In this document: positions 38,285 through 51,337 of the stretch, one piece after another | How the letters are laid out: each line of letters begins with the position of its first letter | Position numbering within the stretch: position 1 is the first letter of the stretch | Origin: Loxodes magnus | Taxonomy: Eukaryota; Ciliophora; Karyorelictea; Loxodida; Loxodidae | DNA: 64,000 nucleotides | Direction of reading: 5' to 3' | NCBI GenBank assembly: GCA_946699065.1 | Contig: CAMPDV010000065.1 | Location: forward strand, 930,001 to 994,000 | The notes under the pieces: model-generated | What the model saw: only the letters and a program-made list of their open reading frames with translations | Database searches by the model: none | Told to the model about the DNA's origin: nothing | Made by a program: the position numbers and the translations under genes

Positions 38285-40479
38285 ATTAAAATAAGTGTGA
38301 CTGAAATAGAATTTTAAGTAAATTAAAATCAGTGTGATGAAATACAATTTTAAGTAAATTAAAATCAGTTTGACTGAAAAAGAATTTAAGTAAATTAAAA
38401 TTAGTTTGAACTGAAATAGAAATTTAAGTAAATTAAAATTAGTTTGACTGAAATAGAATTTTAATAATTTATGAATAAGTTTGACTGAAATAGAATTTTA
38501 AGTAAATTAAAATCAGTTTGACTGAAATAGAATTTTAAGTAAAAATAAAATCAGTATGACTGAAATAGAATTTTAAGTAAATTAAAAATAGTTTGACTGA
38601 AATAGAATTTTAAGTAAATTAAAATCAGTTTGACTGAAATAGAATTTTTAGTAAATTAAAATAAGTTTGACTGAAATAGAATTTTTAGTAAATTAAAATT
38701 AGTTTGACTGAAATAGAATTTTAAGTAAATTAAAATAAGTGTGACTGAAATAGAAATTTAAGTAAATTAAAATTAGTTTGACTGAAATAGAATTTTAATT
38801 AAATTAAAATAAGTATGACTGAAATAGAATTTTAAGTAAATTAAAATCAGTTTGACTGAAATAGAATATTAAGTAAATTAAAATCAGTGCGTCTGAAATA
38901 GAATTTTAAGTAAATTAAAATAAGTGTGACTGAAATAGAATTTTAAGTAAATTAAAATAAGTGTGACTGAAATAGAATTTTAAGTAAATTAAAATAAGTT
39001 TGACTGAAATAGAATTTTAAGTAAATTAAAATCAGTTTGACTGAAATAGAATTTTAAGTAAATTAAAATTAGTTTGACTGAAATAGAATTTAAAGTAAAT
39101 TAAAATAAGTTTGACTGAAATAGAATTTTAAGTAAATTAAATTAAGTTTGACTTAAATTGAATCTTAAGTAAAATTAAAATAGTTTGACTGAAATAGAAA
39201 TTTAAGTAAATTAAAATAAGTTTGACTGAAATAGAATTTTGAGTAAATTAAAATCAGTTTGACTGAAATAGAATTTTAAGTAAATTAAATTAAGTATGAC
39301 TGAAATAGAATTTTTAGTTAATTAAAATTGGTTTGACTGAAATAGAATTTTAAGTAAATTAAAATAGTTTGACTGAAATAGAATTTTAAGTAAATTAAAA
39401 TAAGTTTGACTTAAATAAAATTTTAAGTAAATTAAAATCAGTTTGACTGAAATAGAATTTTAAGTAAATTAAATTAAGTATGACTGAAATAGAATTTTTA
39501 GTTAATTAAAATTGGTTTGACTGAAATATAATTTTAAGTAAATTAAAATTAGTTTGACTGAAATAGAATTTTAAGTAAATTAAAATAGTTTGACTGAAAT
39601 AGAATTTTAAGTAAATTAAAATAAGTTTGACTGAAATAGAATTTTAATTAAATTAAATTAAGTATGACTGAAATAGAATTTTAAGTAAATTAAAATAAGT
39701 TTGACTGAAATAGAATTTTAAGTAAATTAAAATAAGTTTGAATGAAATAGAATTTAAATAATTTATGAATAAGACTGACTGAATCAGAATTTTAATTAAA
39801 TTAAAATAAGTGTGACTGAAATAGAATTTTAAGTAAATTAAAATAAGTGTGACTGAAATAGAAATTTAAGTAAATTAAAATCAGTTTGACTGAAATAGAA
39901 TTTTAAGTAAATTAAAATAAGTTTGAATGAAATAGAATTTTAAGTAAATTAAGATCAGTTTGACTGAACTAGAATTTTAAGTAAATTAAAATAAGTTTGA
40001 CTGAAATAGAATTTTAAGTAAATTAAAATAGTTTGACTGAAATAGAATTTTAAGTAAATTAAAATTAGTTTGACTGAAATAGAATTTTAAGTAAATTAAA
40101 ATAAGTGTGACTGAAATAGAAATTTAAGTAAATTAAAATTAGTTTGACTGAAATAGAATTTTAATTAAATTAAAATAAGTATGACTGAAATAGAATTTTA
40201 AGTAAATTAAATTAAGTTTGACTTAAATTGAATTTTAAGTAAATTAAAATAAGTGTGACTGAAATAGAATTTTAGGTAAATTAAAATAAGTTTGACTGAA
40301 ATCGAAATTTAAGTAAATTTAAATAAGTTTGACTGAAATAGAATTTTAAGTAAATTAAAATACGTGTGACTGGAATAGAATTTATGTAAATTAAAATAAG
40401 TTTGACTGAAATAGAATTTTAAGTAAATTAAAATAAGTTTGACTGAAATAGAATTTTAAGTAAATTAAAATAAGTTTGA

Positions 40480-42694
40480 CTGAAATAGAATTTTAAGTAA
40501 ATTAAAATCAGTTTGACTGAAATAGAATTTTTAGTAAATTAAAATAAGTTTGACTGAAATAGAATTTTTAGTAAATTAAAATTAGTTTGACTGAAATAGA
40601 ATTTTAAGTAAATTAAAATAAGTGTGACTGAAATAGAAATTTAAGTAAATTAAAATTAGTTTGACTGAAATAGAATTTTAATTAAATTAAAATAAGTATG
40701 ACTGAAATAGAATTTTAAGTAAATTAAAATCAGTTTGACTGAAATAGAATATTAAGTAAATTAAAATCAGTGCGTCTGAAATAGAATTTTAAGTAAATTA
40801 AAATTAGTTTGACTGAAATAGAAATTTAAGTAAATTAAAATAAGTTTGACTGAAATAGAATTTTAAGTAAATTAAATTAAGTTTGACTTAAATTGAATCT
40901 TAAGTAAAATTAAAATAGTTTGACTGAAATAGAATTTTAAGTAAATTAAAATCAGTTTGACTGAAAAAGAATTTAAGTAAATTAAAATTAGTTTGAACTG
41001 AAATAGAAATTTAAGTAAATTAAAATTAGTTTGACTGAAATAGAATTTTAATAATTTATGAATAAGTTTGACTGAAATAGAATTTTAAATAAATTAAAAT
41101 TAGTTTGACTGAAATAGAAATTTAAGTAAATTAAAATAAGTTTGACTGAAATAGAATTTTAAGTAAATTAAATTAAGTTTGACTTAAATTGAATCTTAAG
41201 TAAAATTAAAATAGTTTGACTGAAATAGAATTTTAAGTAAATTAAAATAAGTTTGACTGAAATAGAATTTTAAGTAAATTAAAATCAGTTTGACTGAAAT
41301 AGAATTTTAAGTAAATTAAATTAAGTATGACTGAAATAGAATTTTTAGTTAATTAAAATTGGTTTGACTGAAATATAATTTTAAGTAAATTAAAATCAGT
41401 TTGACTGAAATAGAATTTTAAGTAAATTAAAATTAGTTTGACTGAAATAGAATTTTAAGTAAATTAAAATAGTTTGACTGAAATAGAATTTGAAGTAAAT
41501 TAAAATAAGTTTGACTGAAATAGAATTTTAATAATTTATGAATAAGATTGACTGAAATAGAATTTTAAGCAAATTAAAATAGTTTGACTGAAATAGAATT
41601 TTAAGAAAAATTAAAATAAGTTTGAATGAAATAGAATTTAAATAATTTATGAATAAGACTGACTGAATCAGAATTTTAAGTTAATTAAAATAAGTGTGAC
41701 TGAAATAGAATTTTAATTAAATTAAAATAAGTTTGAATGAAATAGAATTTTAAGTAAATTAAAATCAGTTTGACTGAAATAGAATTTTAAGTAAATTAAA
41801 ATAAGTGTGACTGAAATAGAATTTCAAGTAAAAATAAAATCAGTATGACTGAAATAGAATTTTAAGTAAATTAAAAATAGTTTGACTGAAATAGAATTTT
41901 AAGTAAATTAAAATCAGTTTGACTGAAATAGAATTTTAAGTAAAAATAAAATCAGTATGACTGAAATAGAATTTTAAGTAAATTAAAAATAGTTTGACTG
42001 AAATAGAATTTTAAGTAAATTAAAATCAGTTTGACTGAAATAGAATTTTTAGTAAATTAAAATAAGTTTGACTGAAATAGAATTTTTAGTAAATTAAAAT
42101 TAGTTTGACTGAAATAGAATTTTAAGTAAATTAAAATAAGTGTGACTGAAATAGAAATTTAAGTAAATTAAAATTAGTTTGACTGAAATAGAATTTTAAT
42201 TAAATTAAAATAAGTATGACTGAAATAGAATTTTAAGTAAATTAAAATTAGTTTGACTGAAATAGAATATTAAGTAAATTAAAATCAGTGCGTCTGAAAT
42301 AAAATTTTAAGTAAATTAAAATAAGTGTGACTGAAATAGAATTTTAAGTAAATTAAAATAAGTGTGACTGAAATAGAATTTTAAGTAAATTAAAATCAGT
42401 TTGACTGAAATATAATTTTAAGTAAATTAAAATCAGTTTGACTGAAATAGAATTTTAAGTAAATTAAAATTAGTTTGACTGAAATAGAATTTAAAGTAAA
42501 TTAAAATAAGTTTGACTGAAATAGAATTTTAAGTAAATTAAAATCAGTTTGACTTAAATTGAATCTTAAGTAAAATTAAAATAGTTTGACTGAAATAGAA
42601 TTTTAAGTAAATTAAAATAAGTTTGACTGAAATAGAATTTTGAGTAAATTAAAATCAGTTTGACTGAAATAGAATTTTAAGTAAATTAAATTAA
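40480..42694 (+). repeat. Segmental duplicate S7, copy 1
   Basis: It matches 44,253-46,467 at offset 3,773 bp (102 monomers). Two rare features are shared only by this pair: a hybrid monomer joining ATTTCAAG directly to TAAAAATAAAATC (41,821/45,594), and GTCTGAAATAAAATTTT after the GTGCG monomer (42,287/46,060). They place the duplication after these changes arose. Confidence 0.92.
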
Positions 42695-44252
42695 GTATGA
42701 CTGAAATAGAATTTTTAGTTAATTAAAATTGGTTTGACTGAAATAGAATTTTAAGTAAATTAAAATAGTTTGACTGAAATAGAATTTTAAGTAAATTAAA
42801 ATAAGTTTGACTTAAATAAAATTTTAAGTAAATTAAAATCAGTTTGACTGAAATAGAATTTTAAGTAAATTAAATTAAGTATGACTGAAATAGAATTTTT
42901 AGTTAATTAAAATTGGTTTGACTGAAATATAATTTTAAGTAAATTAAAATTAGTTTGACTGAAATAGAATTTTAAGTAAATTAAAATAGTTTGACTGAAA
43001 TATAATTTTAAGTAAATTAAAATTAGTTTGACTGAAATAGAATTTTAAGTAAATTAAAATAGTTTGACTGAAATAGAATTTTAAGTAAATTAAAATAAGT
43101 TTGACTGAAATAGAATTTTAATTAAATTAAAATAAGTATGACTGAAATAGAAATTTAAGTAAATTAAAATAAGTTTGACTGAAATAGAATTTTAAGTAAA
43201 TTAAAATAAGTTTGAATGAAATAGAATTTAAATAATTTATGAATAAGACTGACTGAATCAGAATTTTAATTAAATTAAAATAAGTGTGACTGAAATAGAA
43301 TTTTAAGTAAATTAAAATAAGTGTGACTGAAATAGAAATTTAAGTAAATTAAAATCAGTTTGACTGAAATAGAATTTTAATTAAATTAAAATAAGTATGA
43401 CTCAAATATAATTTTAAGGTAAATTAAAATCAGTACGACTGAAATAGAATTTTAAGTAAATTAAATTAATTTTGACTTAAATTGAATCTTAAGTAAAATT
43501 AAAATAGTTTGACTGAAATAGAATTTTAAGTAAATTAAAATTAGTTTGACTGAAATAGAATTTTAAGTAAATTAAAATAAGTGTGACTGAAATAGAAATT
43601 TAAGTAAATTAAAATTAGTTTGACTGAAATAGAATTTTAATTAAATTAAAATAAGTATGACTGAAATAGAATTTTAAGTAAATTAAATTAAGTTTGACTT
43701 AAATTGAATTTTAAGTAAATTAAAATAAGTTTGACTGAAATAGAATTTTAGGTAAATTAAAATAAGTTTGACTGAAATCGAAATTTAAGTAAATTTAAAT
43801 AAGTTTGACTGAAATAGAATTTTAAGTAAATTAAAATACGTGTGACTGGAATAGAATTTATGTAAATTAAAATAAGTTTGACTGAAATAGAATTTTAAGT
43901 AAATTAAAATAAGTTTGACTGAAATAGAATTTTAAGTAAATTAAAATAAGTTTGACTGAAATAGAATTTTAGGTAAATTAAAATAAGTTTGAATGAAATC
44001 GAAATTTAAGTAAATTTAAATAAGTGTGACTGAAATAGAATTTTAAGTAAATTAAAATACGTGTGACTGGAATAGAATTTTAAGTAAATTAAAATAAGTT
44101 TGACTGAAATAGAATTTTAATAATTTATGAATAAGTTTGACTGAAATAGAATTTTAAGTAAATTAAAATCAGTTTGACTGAAATAGAATTTTAAGTAAAA
44201 ATAAAATCAGTATGACTGAAATAGAATTTTAAGTAAATTAAAAATAGTTTGA

Positions 44253-46467
44253 CTGAAATAGAATTTTAAGTAAATTAAAATCAGTTTGACTGAAATAGAA
44301 TTTTTAGTAAATTAAAATAAGTTTGACTGAAATAGAATTTTTAGTAAATTAAAATTAGTTTGACTGAAATAGAATTTTAAGTAAATTAAAATAAGTGTGA
44401 CTGAAATAGAAATTTACGTAAATTTAAATTAGTTTGACTGAAATAGAATTTTAATTAAATTAAAATAAGTATGACTGAAATAGAATTTTAAGTAAATTAA
44501 AATCAGTTTGACTGAAATAGAATATTAAGTAAATTAAAATCAGTGCGTCTGAAATAGAATTTTAAGTAAATTAAAATTAGTTTGACTGAAATAGAAATTT
44601 AAGTAAATTAAAATAAGTTTGACTGAAATAGAATTTTAAGTAAATTAAATTAAGTTTGACTTAAATTGAATCTTAAGTAAAATTAAAATAGTTTGACTGA
44701 AATAGAATTTTAAGTAAATTAAAATCAGTTTGACTGAAAAAGAATTTAAGTAAATTAAAATTAGTTTGAACTGAAATAGAAATTTAAGTAAATTAAAATT
44801 AGTTTGACTGAAATAGAATTTTAATAATTTATGAATAAGTTTGACTGAAATAGAATTTTAAATAAATTAAAATTAGTTTGACTGAAATAGAAATTTAAGT
44901 AAATTAAAATAAGTTTGACTGAAATAGAATTTTAAGTAAATTAAATTAAGTTTGACTTAAATTGAATCTTAAGTAAAATTAAAATAGTTTGACTGAAATA
45001 GAATTTTAAGTAAATTAAAATAAGTTTGACTGAAATAGAATTTTAAGTAAATTAAAATCAGTTTGACTGAAATAGAATTTTAAGTAAATTAAATTAAGTA
45101 TGACTGAAATAGAATTTTTAGTTAATTAAAATTGGTTTGACTGAAATATAATTTTAAGTAAATTAAAATCAGTTTGACTGAAATAGAATTTTAAGTAAAT
45201 TAAAATTAGTTTGACTGAAATAGAATTTTAAGTAAATTAAAATAGTTTGACTGAAATAGAATTTGAAGTAAATTAAAATAAGTTTGACTGAAATAGAATT
45301 TTAATAATTTATGAATAAGATTGACTGAAATAGAATTTTAAGCAAATTAAAATAGTTTGACTGAAATAGAATTTTAAGAAAAATTAAAATAAGTTTGAAT
45401 GAAATAGAATTTAAATAATTTATGAATAAGACTGACTGAATCAGAATTTTAAGTTAATTAAAATAAGTGTGACTGAAATAGAATTTTAATTAAATTAAAA
45501 TAAGTTTGAATGAAATAGAATTTTAAGTAAATTAAAATCAGTTTGACTGAAATAGAATTTTAAGTAAATTAAAATAAGTGTGACTGAAATAGAATTTCAA
45601 GTAAAAATAAAATCAGTATGACTGAAATAGAATTTTAAGTAAATTAAAAATAGTTTGACTGAAATAGAATTTTAAGTAAATTAAAATCAGTTTGACTGAA
45701 ATAGAATTTTAAGTAAAAATAAAATCAGTATGACTGAAATAGAATTTTAAGTAAATTAAAAATAGTTTGACTGAAATAGAATTTTAAGTAAATTAAAATC
45801 AGTTTGACTGAAATAGAATTTTTAGTAAATTAAAATAAGTTTGACTGAAATAGAATTTTTAGTAAATTAAAATTAGTTTGACTGAAATAGAATTTTAAGT
45901 AAATTAAAATAAGTGTGACTGAAATAGAAATTTAAGTAAATTAAAATTAGTTTGACTGAAATAGAATTTTAATTAAATTAAAATAAGTATGACTGAAATA
46001 GAATTTTAAGTAAATTAAAATCAGTTTGACTGAAATAGAATATTAAGTAAATTAAAATCAGTGCGTCTGAAATAAAATTTTAAGTAAATTAAAATAAGTG
46101 TGACTGAAATAGAATTTTAAGTAAATTAAAATAAGTGTGACTGAAATAGAATTTTAAGTAAATTAAAATCAGTTTGACTGAAATATAATTTTAAGTAAAT
46201 TAAAATCAGTTTGACTGAAATAGAATTTTAAGTAAATTAAAATTAGTTTGACTGAAATAGAATTTAAAGTAAATTAAAATAAGTTTGACTGAAATAGAAT
46301 TTTAAGTAAATTAAAATCAGTTTGACTTAAATTGAATCTTAAGTAAAATTAAAATAGTTTGACTGAAATAGAATTTTAAGTAAATTAAAATAAGTTTGAC
46401 TGAAATAGAATTTTGAGTAAATTAAAATCAGTTTGACTGAAATAGAATTTTAAGTAAATTAAATTAA
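44253..46467 (+). repeat. Segmental duplicate S7, copy 2
   Basis: This is the copy of 40,480-42,694. Its left part is at the same time the second copy of S6, so this stretch has relatives at 36.9-38.3, 40.5-41.8 and 44.3-45.6 kb. The match with copy 1 ends where copy 1 has TATGACTGAAATAGAATTTTTAG and this copy has TTTGACTTAAATTG. Confidence 0.92.
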
Positions 46468-48801
46468 GTTTGACTTAAATTGAATCTTAAGTAAAATTAA
46501 AATAGTTTGACTGAAATAGAATTTTAAGTAAATTAAAATAAGTTTGACTGAAATAGAATTTTTAGTTAATTAAAATTGGTTTGACTGAAATAGAATTTTA
46601 AGTAAATTAAAATAGTTTGACTGAAATAGAATTTTAAGTAAATTAAAATAAGTTTGACTTAAATAAAATTTTAAGTAAATTAAAATCAGTTTGACTGAAA
46701 TAGAATTTTAAGTAAATTAAATTAAGTATGACTGAAATAGAATTTTTAGTTAATTAAAATTGGTTTGACTGAAATAGAATTTTAAGTAAATTAAAATAAG
46801 TTTGACTGAAATAGAATTTTAATAATTTATGAATAAGATTGACTGAAATAGAAATTTAAGTAAATTAAAATAAGTTTGACTGAAATAGAATTTTAAGTAA
46901 AATTAAAATAAGTTTGAAGGAAATAGAATTTAAATAATTTATGAATAAGACTGACTGAATCAGAATTTTAATTAAATTAAAATAAGTGTGACTGAAATAG
47001 AATTTTAAGTAAATTAAAATAAGTGTGACTGAAATAGAAATTTAAGTAAATTAAAATCAGTTTGACTGAAATAGAATTTTAAGTAAATTAAAATAAGTAT
47101 GACTCAAATATAATTTTAAGGTAAATTAAAATCAGTACGACTGAAATAGAATTTTAAGTAAATTAAATTAATTTTGACTTAAATTGAATCTTAAGTAAAA
47201 TTAAAATAGTTTGACTGAAATAGAATTTTAAGTAAATTAAAATTAGTTTGACTGAAATAGAAATTTAAGTAAATTAAAATAAGTGTGACTGAAATAGAAA
47301 TTTAAGTAAATTAAAATTAGTTTGACTGAAATAGAATTTTAATTAAATTAAAATAAGTATGACTGAAATAGAATTTTAAGTAAATTAAATTAAGTTTGAC
47401 TTAAATTGAATTTTAAGTAAATTAAAATAAGTTTGACTGAAATAGAATTTTAGGTAAATTAAAATAAGTTTGACTGAAATCGAAATTTAAGTAAATTTAA
47501 ATAAATTTGACTGAAATAGAATTTTAAGTAAATTAAAATACGTGTGACTGGAATAGAATTTATGTAAATTAAAATAAGTTTGACTGAAATAGAATTTTAA
47601 GTAAATTAAAATAAGTTTGACTGAAATAGAATTTTTAGTAAATTAAAAATAGTTTGACTGAAATAGAATTTTAGGTAAATTAAAATAAGTTTGACTGAAA
47701 TCGAAATTTAAGTAAATTTAAATAAGTTTGACTGAAATAGAATTTTAAGTAAATTAAAATACGTGTGACTGGAATAGAATTTATGTAAATTAAAATAAGT
47801 TTGACTGAAATAGAAATTTAACAATTTATGAATAAGTTTGACTGAAATAGAATTTTAAGTAAATTAAAATCAGTTTGACTGAAATAGAATTTTAAGTAAA
47901 AATTAAATTAAGTATGACTGAAATAGAATTTTTAGTTAATTAAAATTGGTTTGACTGAAATATAATTTTAAGTAAATTAAAATTAGTTTGACTGAAATAG
48001 AATTTTAAGTAAATTAAAATAGTTTGACTGAAATAGAATTTTAAGTAAATTAAAATAAGTTTGACTGAAATAGAATTTTAAGTAAATTAAAAATAGTTTG
48101 ACTGAAATAGAATTTTAAGTAAATTAAAATCAGTTTGACTGAAATAGAATTTTTAGTAAATTAAAATAAGTTTGACTGAAATAGAATTTTTAGTAAATTA
48201 AAATTAGTTTGACTGAAATAGAATTTTAAGTAAATTAAAATAAGTGTGACTGAAATAGAATTTTAAGTAAATTAAAATCAGTTTGACTGAAATAGAATTT
48301 TTAGTAAATTAAAATAAGTTTGACTGAAATAGAATTTTAAGTAAATTAAAATCAGTTTGACTGAAATAGAATTTATGTAAATTAAAATAAGTTTGACTGA
48401 AATAGAATTTTAAGTAAATTAAAATAAGTTTGACTGAAATAGAATTTTTAGTAAATTAAAAATAGTTTGACTGAAATAGAATATTTAGTAAATTAAAATC
48501 AGTTTGACTGAAATAGAATTTTTAGTAAATTAAAATAAGTTTGACTGAAATAGAATTTTTAGTAAATTAAAATTAGTTTGACTGAAATAGAATTTTAATT
48601 AAATTAAAATAAGTATGACTGAAATAGAATTTTAAGTAAATTAAAATCAGTTTGACTGAAATAGAATATTAAGTAAATTAAAATCAGTGCGTCTGAAATA
48701 GAATTTTAAGTAAATTAAAATAAGTGTGACTGAAATAGAATTTTAAGTAAATTAAAATAAGTGTGACTGAAATAGAATTTTAAGTAAATTAAAATCAGTT
48801 T

Positions 48802-48838
48802 GACTGAAATAGAATTTTAAGTAAATTTATATTTGTTT
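48802..48838 (+). repeat. TTTATATTTG monomer variant, first copy and domain boundary marker
   Basis: This 37-bp monomer has four A-to-T changes inside seven positions, turning AAATTAAAATAAG into AAATTTATATTTG. The right arm of the dyad is lost. It is the first of a class that is common from here to the right end and was not seen to the left. Confidence 0.9.
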
Positions 48839-49189
48839 GACTGAAATAGAATTTTAAGTAAATTAAAATAAGTTTGACTGAAATAGAATTTTAAGTAAAT
48901 TAAAATCAGTTTGACTGAAATAGAATTTTAAGTAAATTAAAATAGTTTGACTGAAATAGAATTTTAAGTAAATTAAAATAAGTGTGACTGAAATAGAATT
49001 TTAAGTAAATTAAAATCAGTTTGACTGAAACAGAATTTTAAGTAAATTATAATCAGTTTGACTGAAATAGAATTTTAAGTAAATTAAAATAACTTTGACT
49101 GAAATAGAATTTTAAGTAAATTATAATCAGTTTGACTGAAATAGAATTTAAAGTAAATTAAAATAAGTTTGACTGAAATAGAATTTTAA

Positions 49190-51337
49190 GTAAATTTATA
49201 TTTGTTTGACTGAAATAGAATTTTTAGTAAATTAAAATTAGTTTGACTGAAATAGAATTTTAATTAAATTAAAATAAGTATGACTGAAATAGAATTTTAA
49301 GTAAATTAAAATCAGTTTGACTGAAATAGAATATTAAGTAAATTAAAATCAGTGCGTCTGAAATAGAATTTTAAGTAAATTAAAATAAGTGTGACTGAAA
49401 TAGAATTTTAAGTAAATTAAAATAAGTGTGACTGAAATAGAATTTTAAGTAAATTAAAATAAGTGTGACTGAAATAGAATTTTAAGTAAATTAAAATCAG
49501 TTTGACTGAAACAGAATTTTAAGTAGATTAAAATCAGTTTGACTGAAATAGAATTTTAAGTAAATTAAAATAACTTTGACTGAAATAGAATTTTAAGTAA
49601 ATTATAATCAGTTTGACTGAAATAGAATTTAAAGTAAATTAAAATAAGTTTGACTGAAATAGAATTTTAAGTAAATTTATATTTGTTTGACTGAAATAGA
49701 ATTTTAAATAAATTAAAATAAGTTTGACTGAAATAGAATTTAAGTAAATTAGAATAAGTTTGACTGAAATATAATTTTAAGTAAATTAAAATCAGTTTGA
49801 CTGAAAAAGAATTTTAAGTAAATTAAAATAAGTATGACAGAATTAGAAATTTACGTAAATTAAAATAAGTTTGACTGAAATAGAATTTTAAGTAAATTAA
49901 ATAAGTATGACTGAAATAGAATTTTAAGTAAATTAAAATTAGTTTGACTGAAATACAATTTTAAGTAAATTAAAATAACTTTGACTGAAATAGAATTTTA
50001 AGTAGATTAAAATAAGTTTGACTGAAATACAATTTTAAGTAAATTAAAATAACTTTGACTGAAATAGAATTTTAAGTAGATTAAAATAAGTTTGACTGAA
50101 ATAGAATTTTAAGTAAATTTATATTTGTTTGACTGAATAGAATTTTAAGTAAATTAAAATAAGTATGACAGAATTAGAATTTTACGTAAATTAAAATAAG
50201 TTTGACTGAAATAGAATTTTAAGTAAATTAAGATCAGTTTGACTGAAATAGAATTTTAAGTAAATTTATATTTGTTTGACTGAAATAGAATTTTAAGTAA
50301 ATTAAGATCAGTTTGACTGAAATAGAATTTTAAGTAAATTTATATTTGTTTGACTGAAATAGAATTTTAAGTAAATTAAAATAAGTTTGACTGAAATAGA
50401 ATTTTAAGTAAATTAAAATCAGTTTGACTGAAATAGAATTTTAAGTAAATTAAAATCAGTTTGACTGAAATAGAATTTTAAGTAAATTAAAATAAGTAAG
50501 ACTGAAATATAATTTTAAATAAATTAAAATAACTTTGACTGAAATAGAATTTTAAGTAGATTAAAATAAGTTTGACTGAAATAGAATTTTAAGTAAATTA
50601 AAATAACTTTGACTGAAATAGAATTTTAAGTAAATTAAGATCAGTTTGACTGAAATAGAATTTTAAGTAAATTAAAATAAGTTTGACTGAAATAGAATTT
50701 TAAGTAAATTAAAATCAGTTTGACTGAAATAGAATTTTACGTAAATTAAGAACAGTTTGACTGAAATAGAATTTTAAGTAAATTAAATAAGTATGACTGA
50801 AATAGAATTTTAAGTAAATTAAATTAAGTATGACTGAAATAGAATTTTAAGTAAATTAAAATAAGTGTGACTGAAATAGAATTTTAAGTAAATTAAAATA
50901 AGTTTGACTGAAATAGAATTTTGAGTAAATTAAAATCAGTTTGACTGAAATAGAATTTTAAGTAAATTAAATTAAGTATGACTGAAATAGAATTTTAAGT
51001 AAATTAAAATAAGTGTGACTGAAATAGAATTTTAAGTAAATTAAAATAAGTATGACTCAAATATAATTTTAAGGTAAATTAAAATCAGTACGACTGAAAT
51101 AGAATTTTAAGTAAATTAAATTAATTTTGACTTAAATTGAATCTTAAGTAAAATTAAAATAGTTTGACTGAAATAGAATTTTAAGTAAATTAAATTAAGT
51201 TTGACTTAAATTGAATTTTAAGTAAATTAAAATAAGTTTGACTGAAATAGAATTTTAGGTAAATTAAAATAAGTTTGACTGAAATCGAAATTTAAGTAAA
51301 TTTAAATAAATTTGACTGAAATAGAATTTTAAGTAAA
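49190..51337 (+). repeat. Tandem segmental duplication S8, copy 1 (2,144 bp)
   Basis: It is near-identical to the block that follows, at offset 2,143-2,144 bp (58 monomers). Anchors are ATATTTGTTT (49,198/51,341), AGTGCG (49,351/51,494) and GACTCAAATATAATTTT (51,054/53,198). It holds nearly all type B variants plus one left-type module at its right end. The copies differ by about one base in length. Confidence 0.93.

Larger units (their letters stand above)
1..48801 (+). repeat. Left array domain (type A variants)
   Basis: This stretch carries roughly 70 or more copies of a block-substituted monomer containing TAATTTATGAATAAG, the first at 1,509-1,545 and the last near 47.82 kb. It also has many TTGAATCTT monomers, TTAGTTAATT/TTGGTTTG pairs, GACTGAATCAG monomers and GAAAAAGAATTTAAG monomers. 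These variants recur in fixed order over hundreds of bases, which shows block duplication rather than random mutation. Several right-domain markers (TTTATATTTG, GACAGAATTAG, GTAAGACTG) were not seen here. Two others, AACTTTGACTG and TTAAGATCA, appear only as isolated cases near 12.36 and 39.95 kb. There is no gene in this interval. The right limit is set at the first TTTATATTTG monomer and is approximate to a few hundred bases. Confidence 0.85.
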
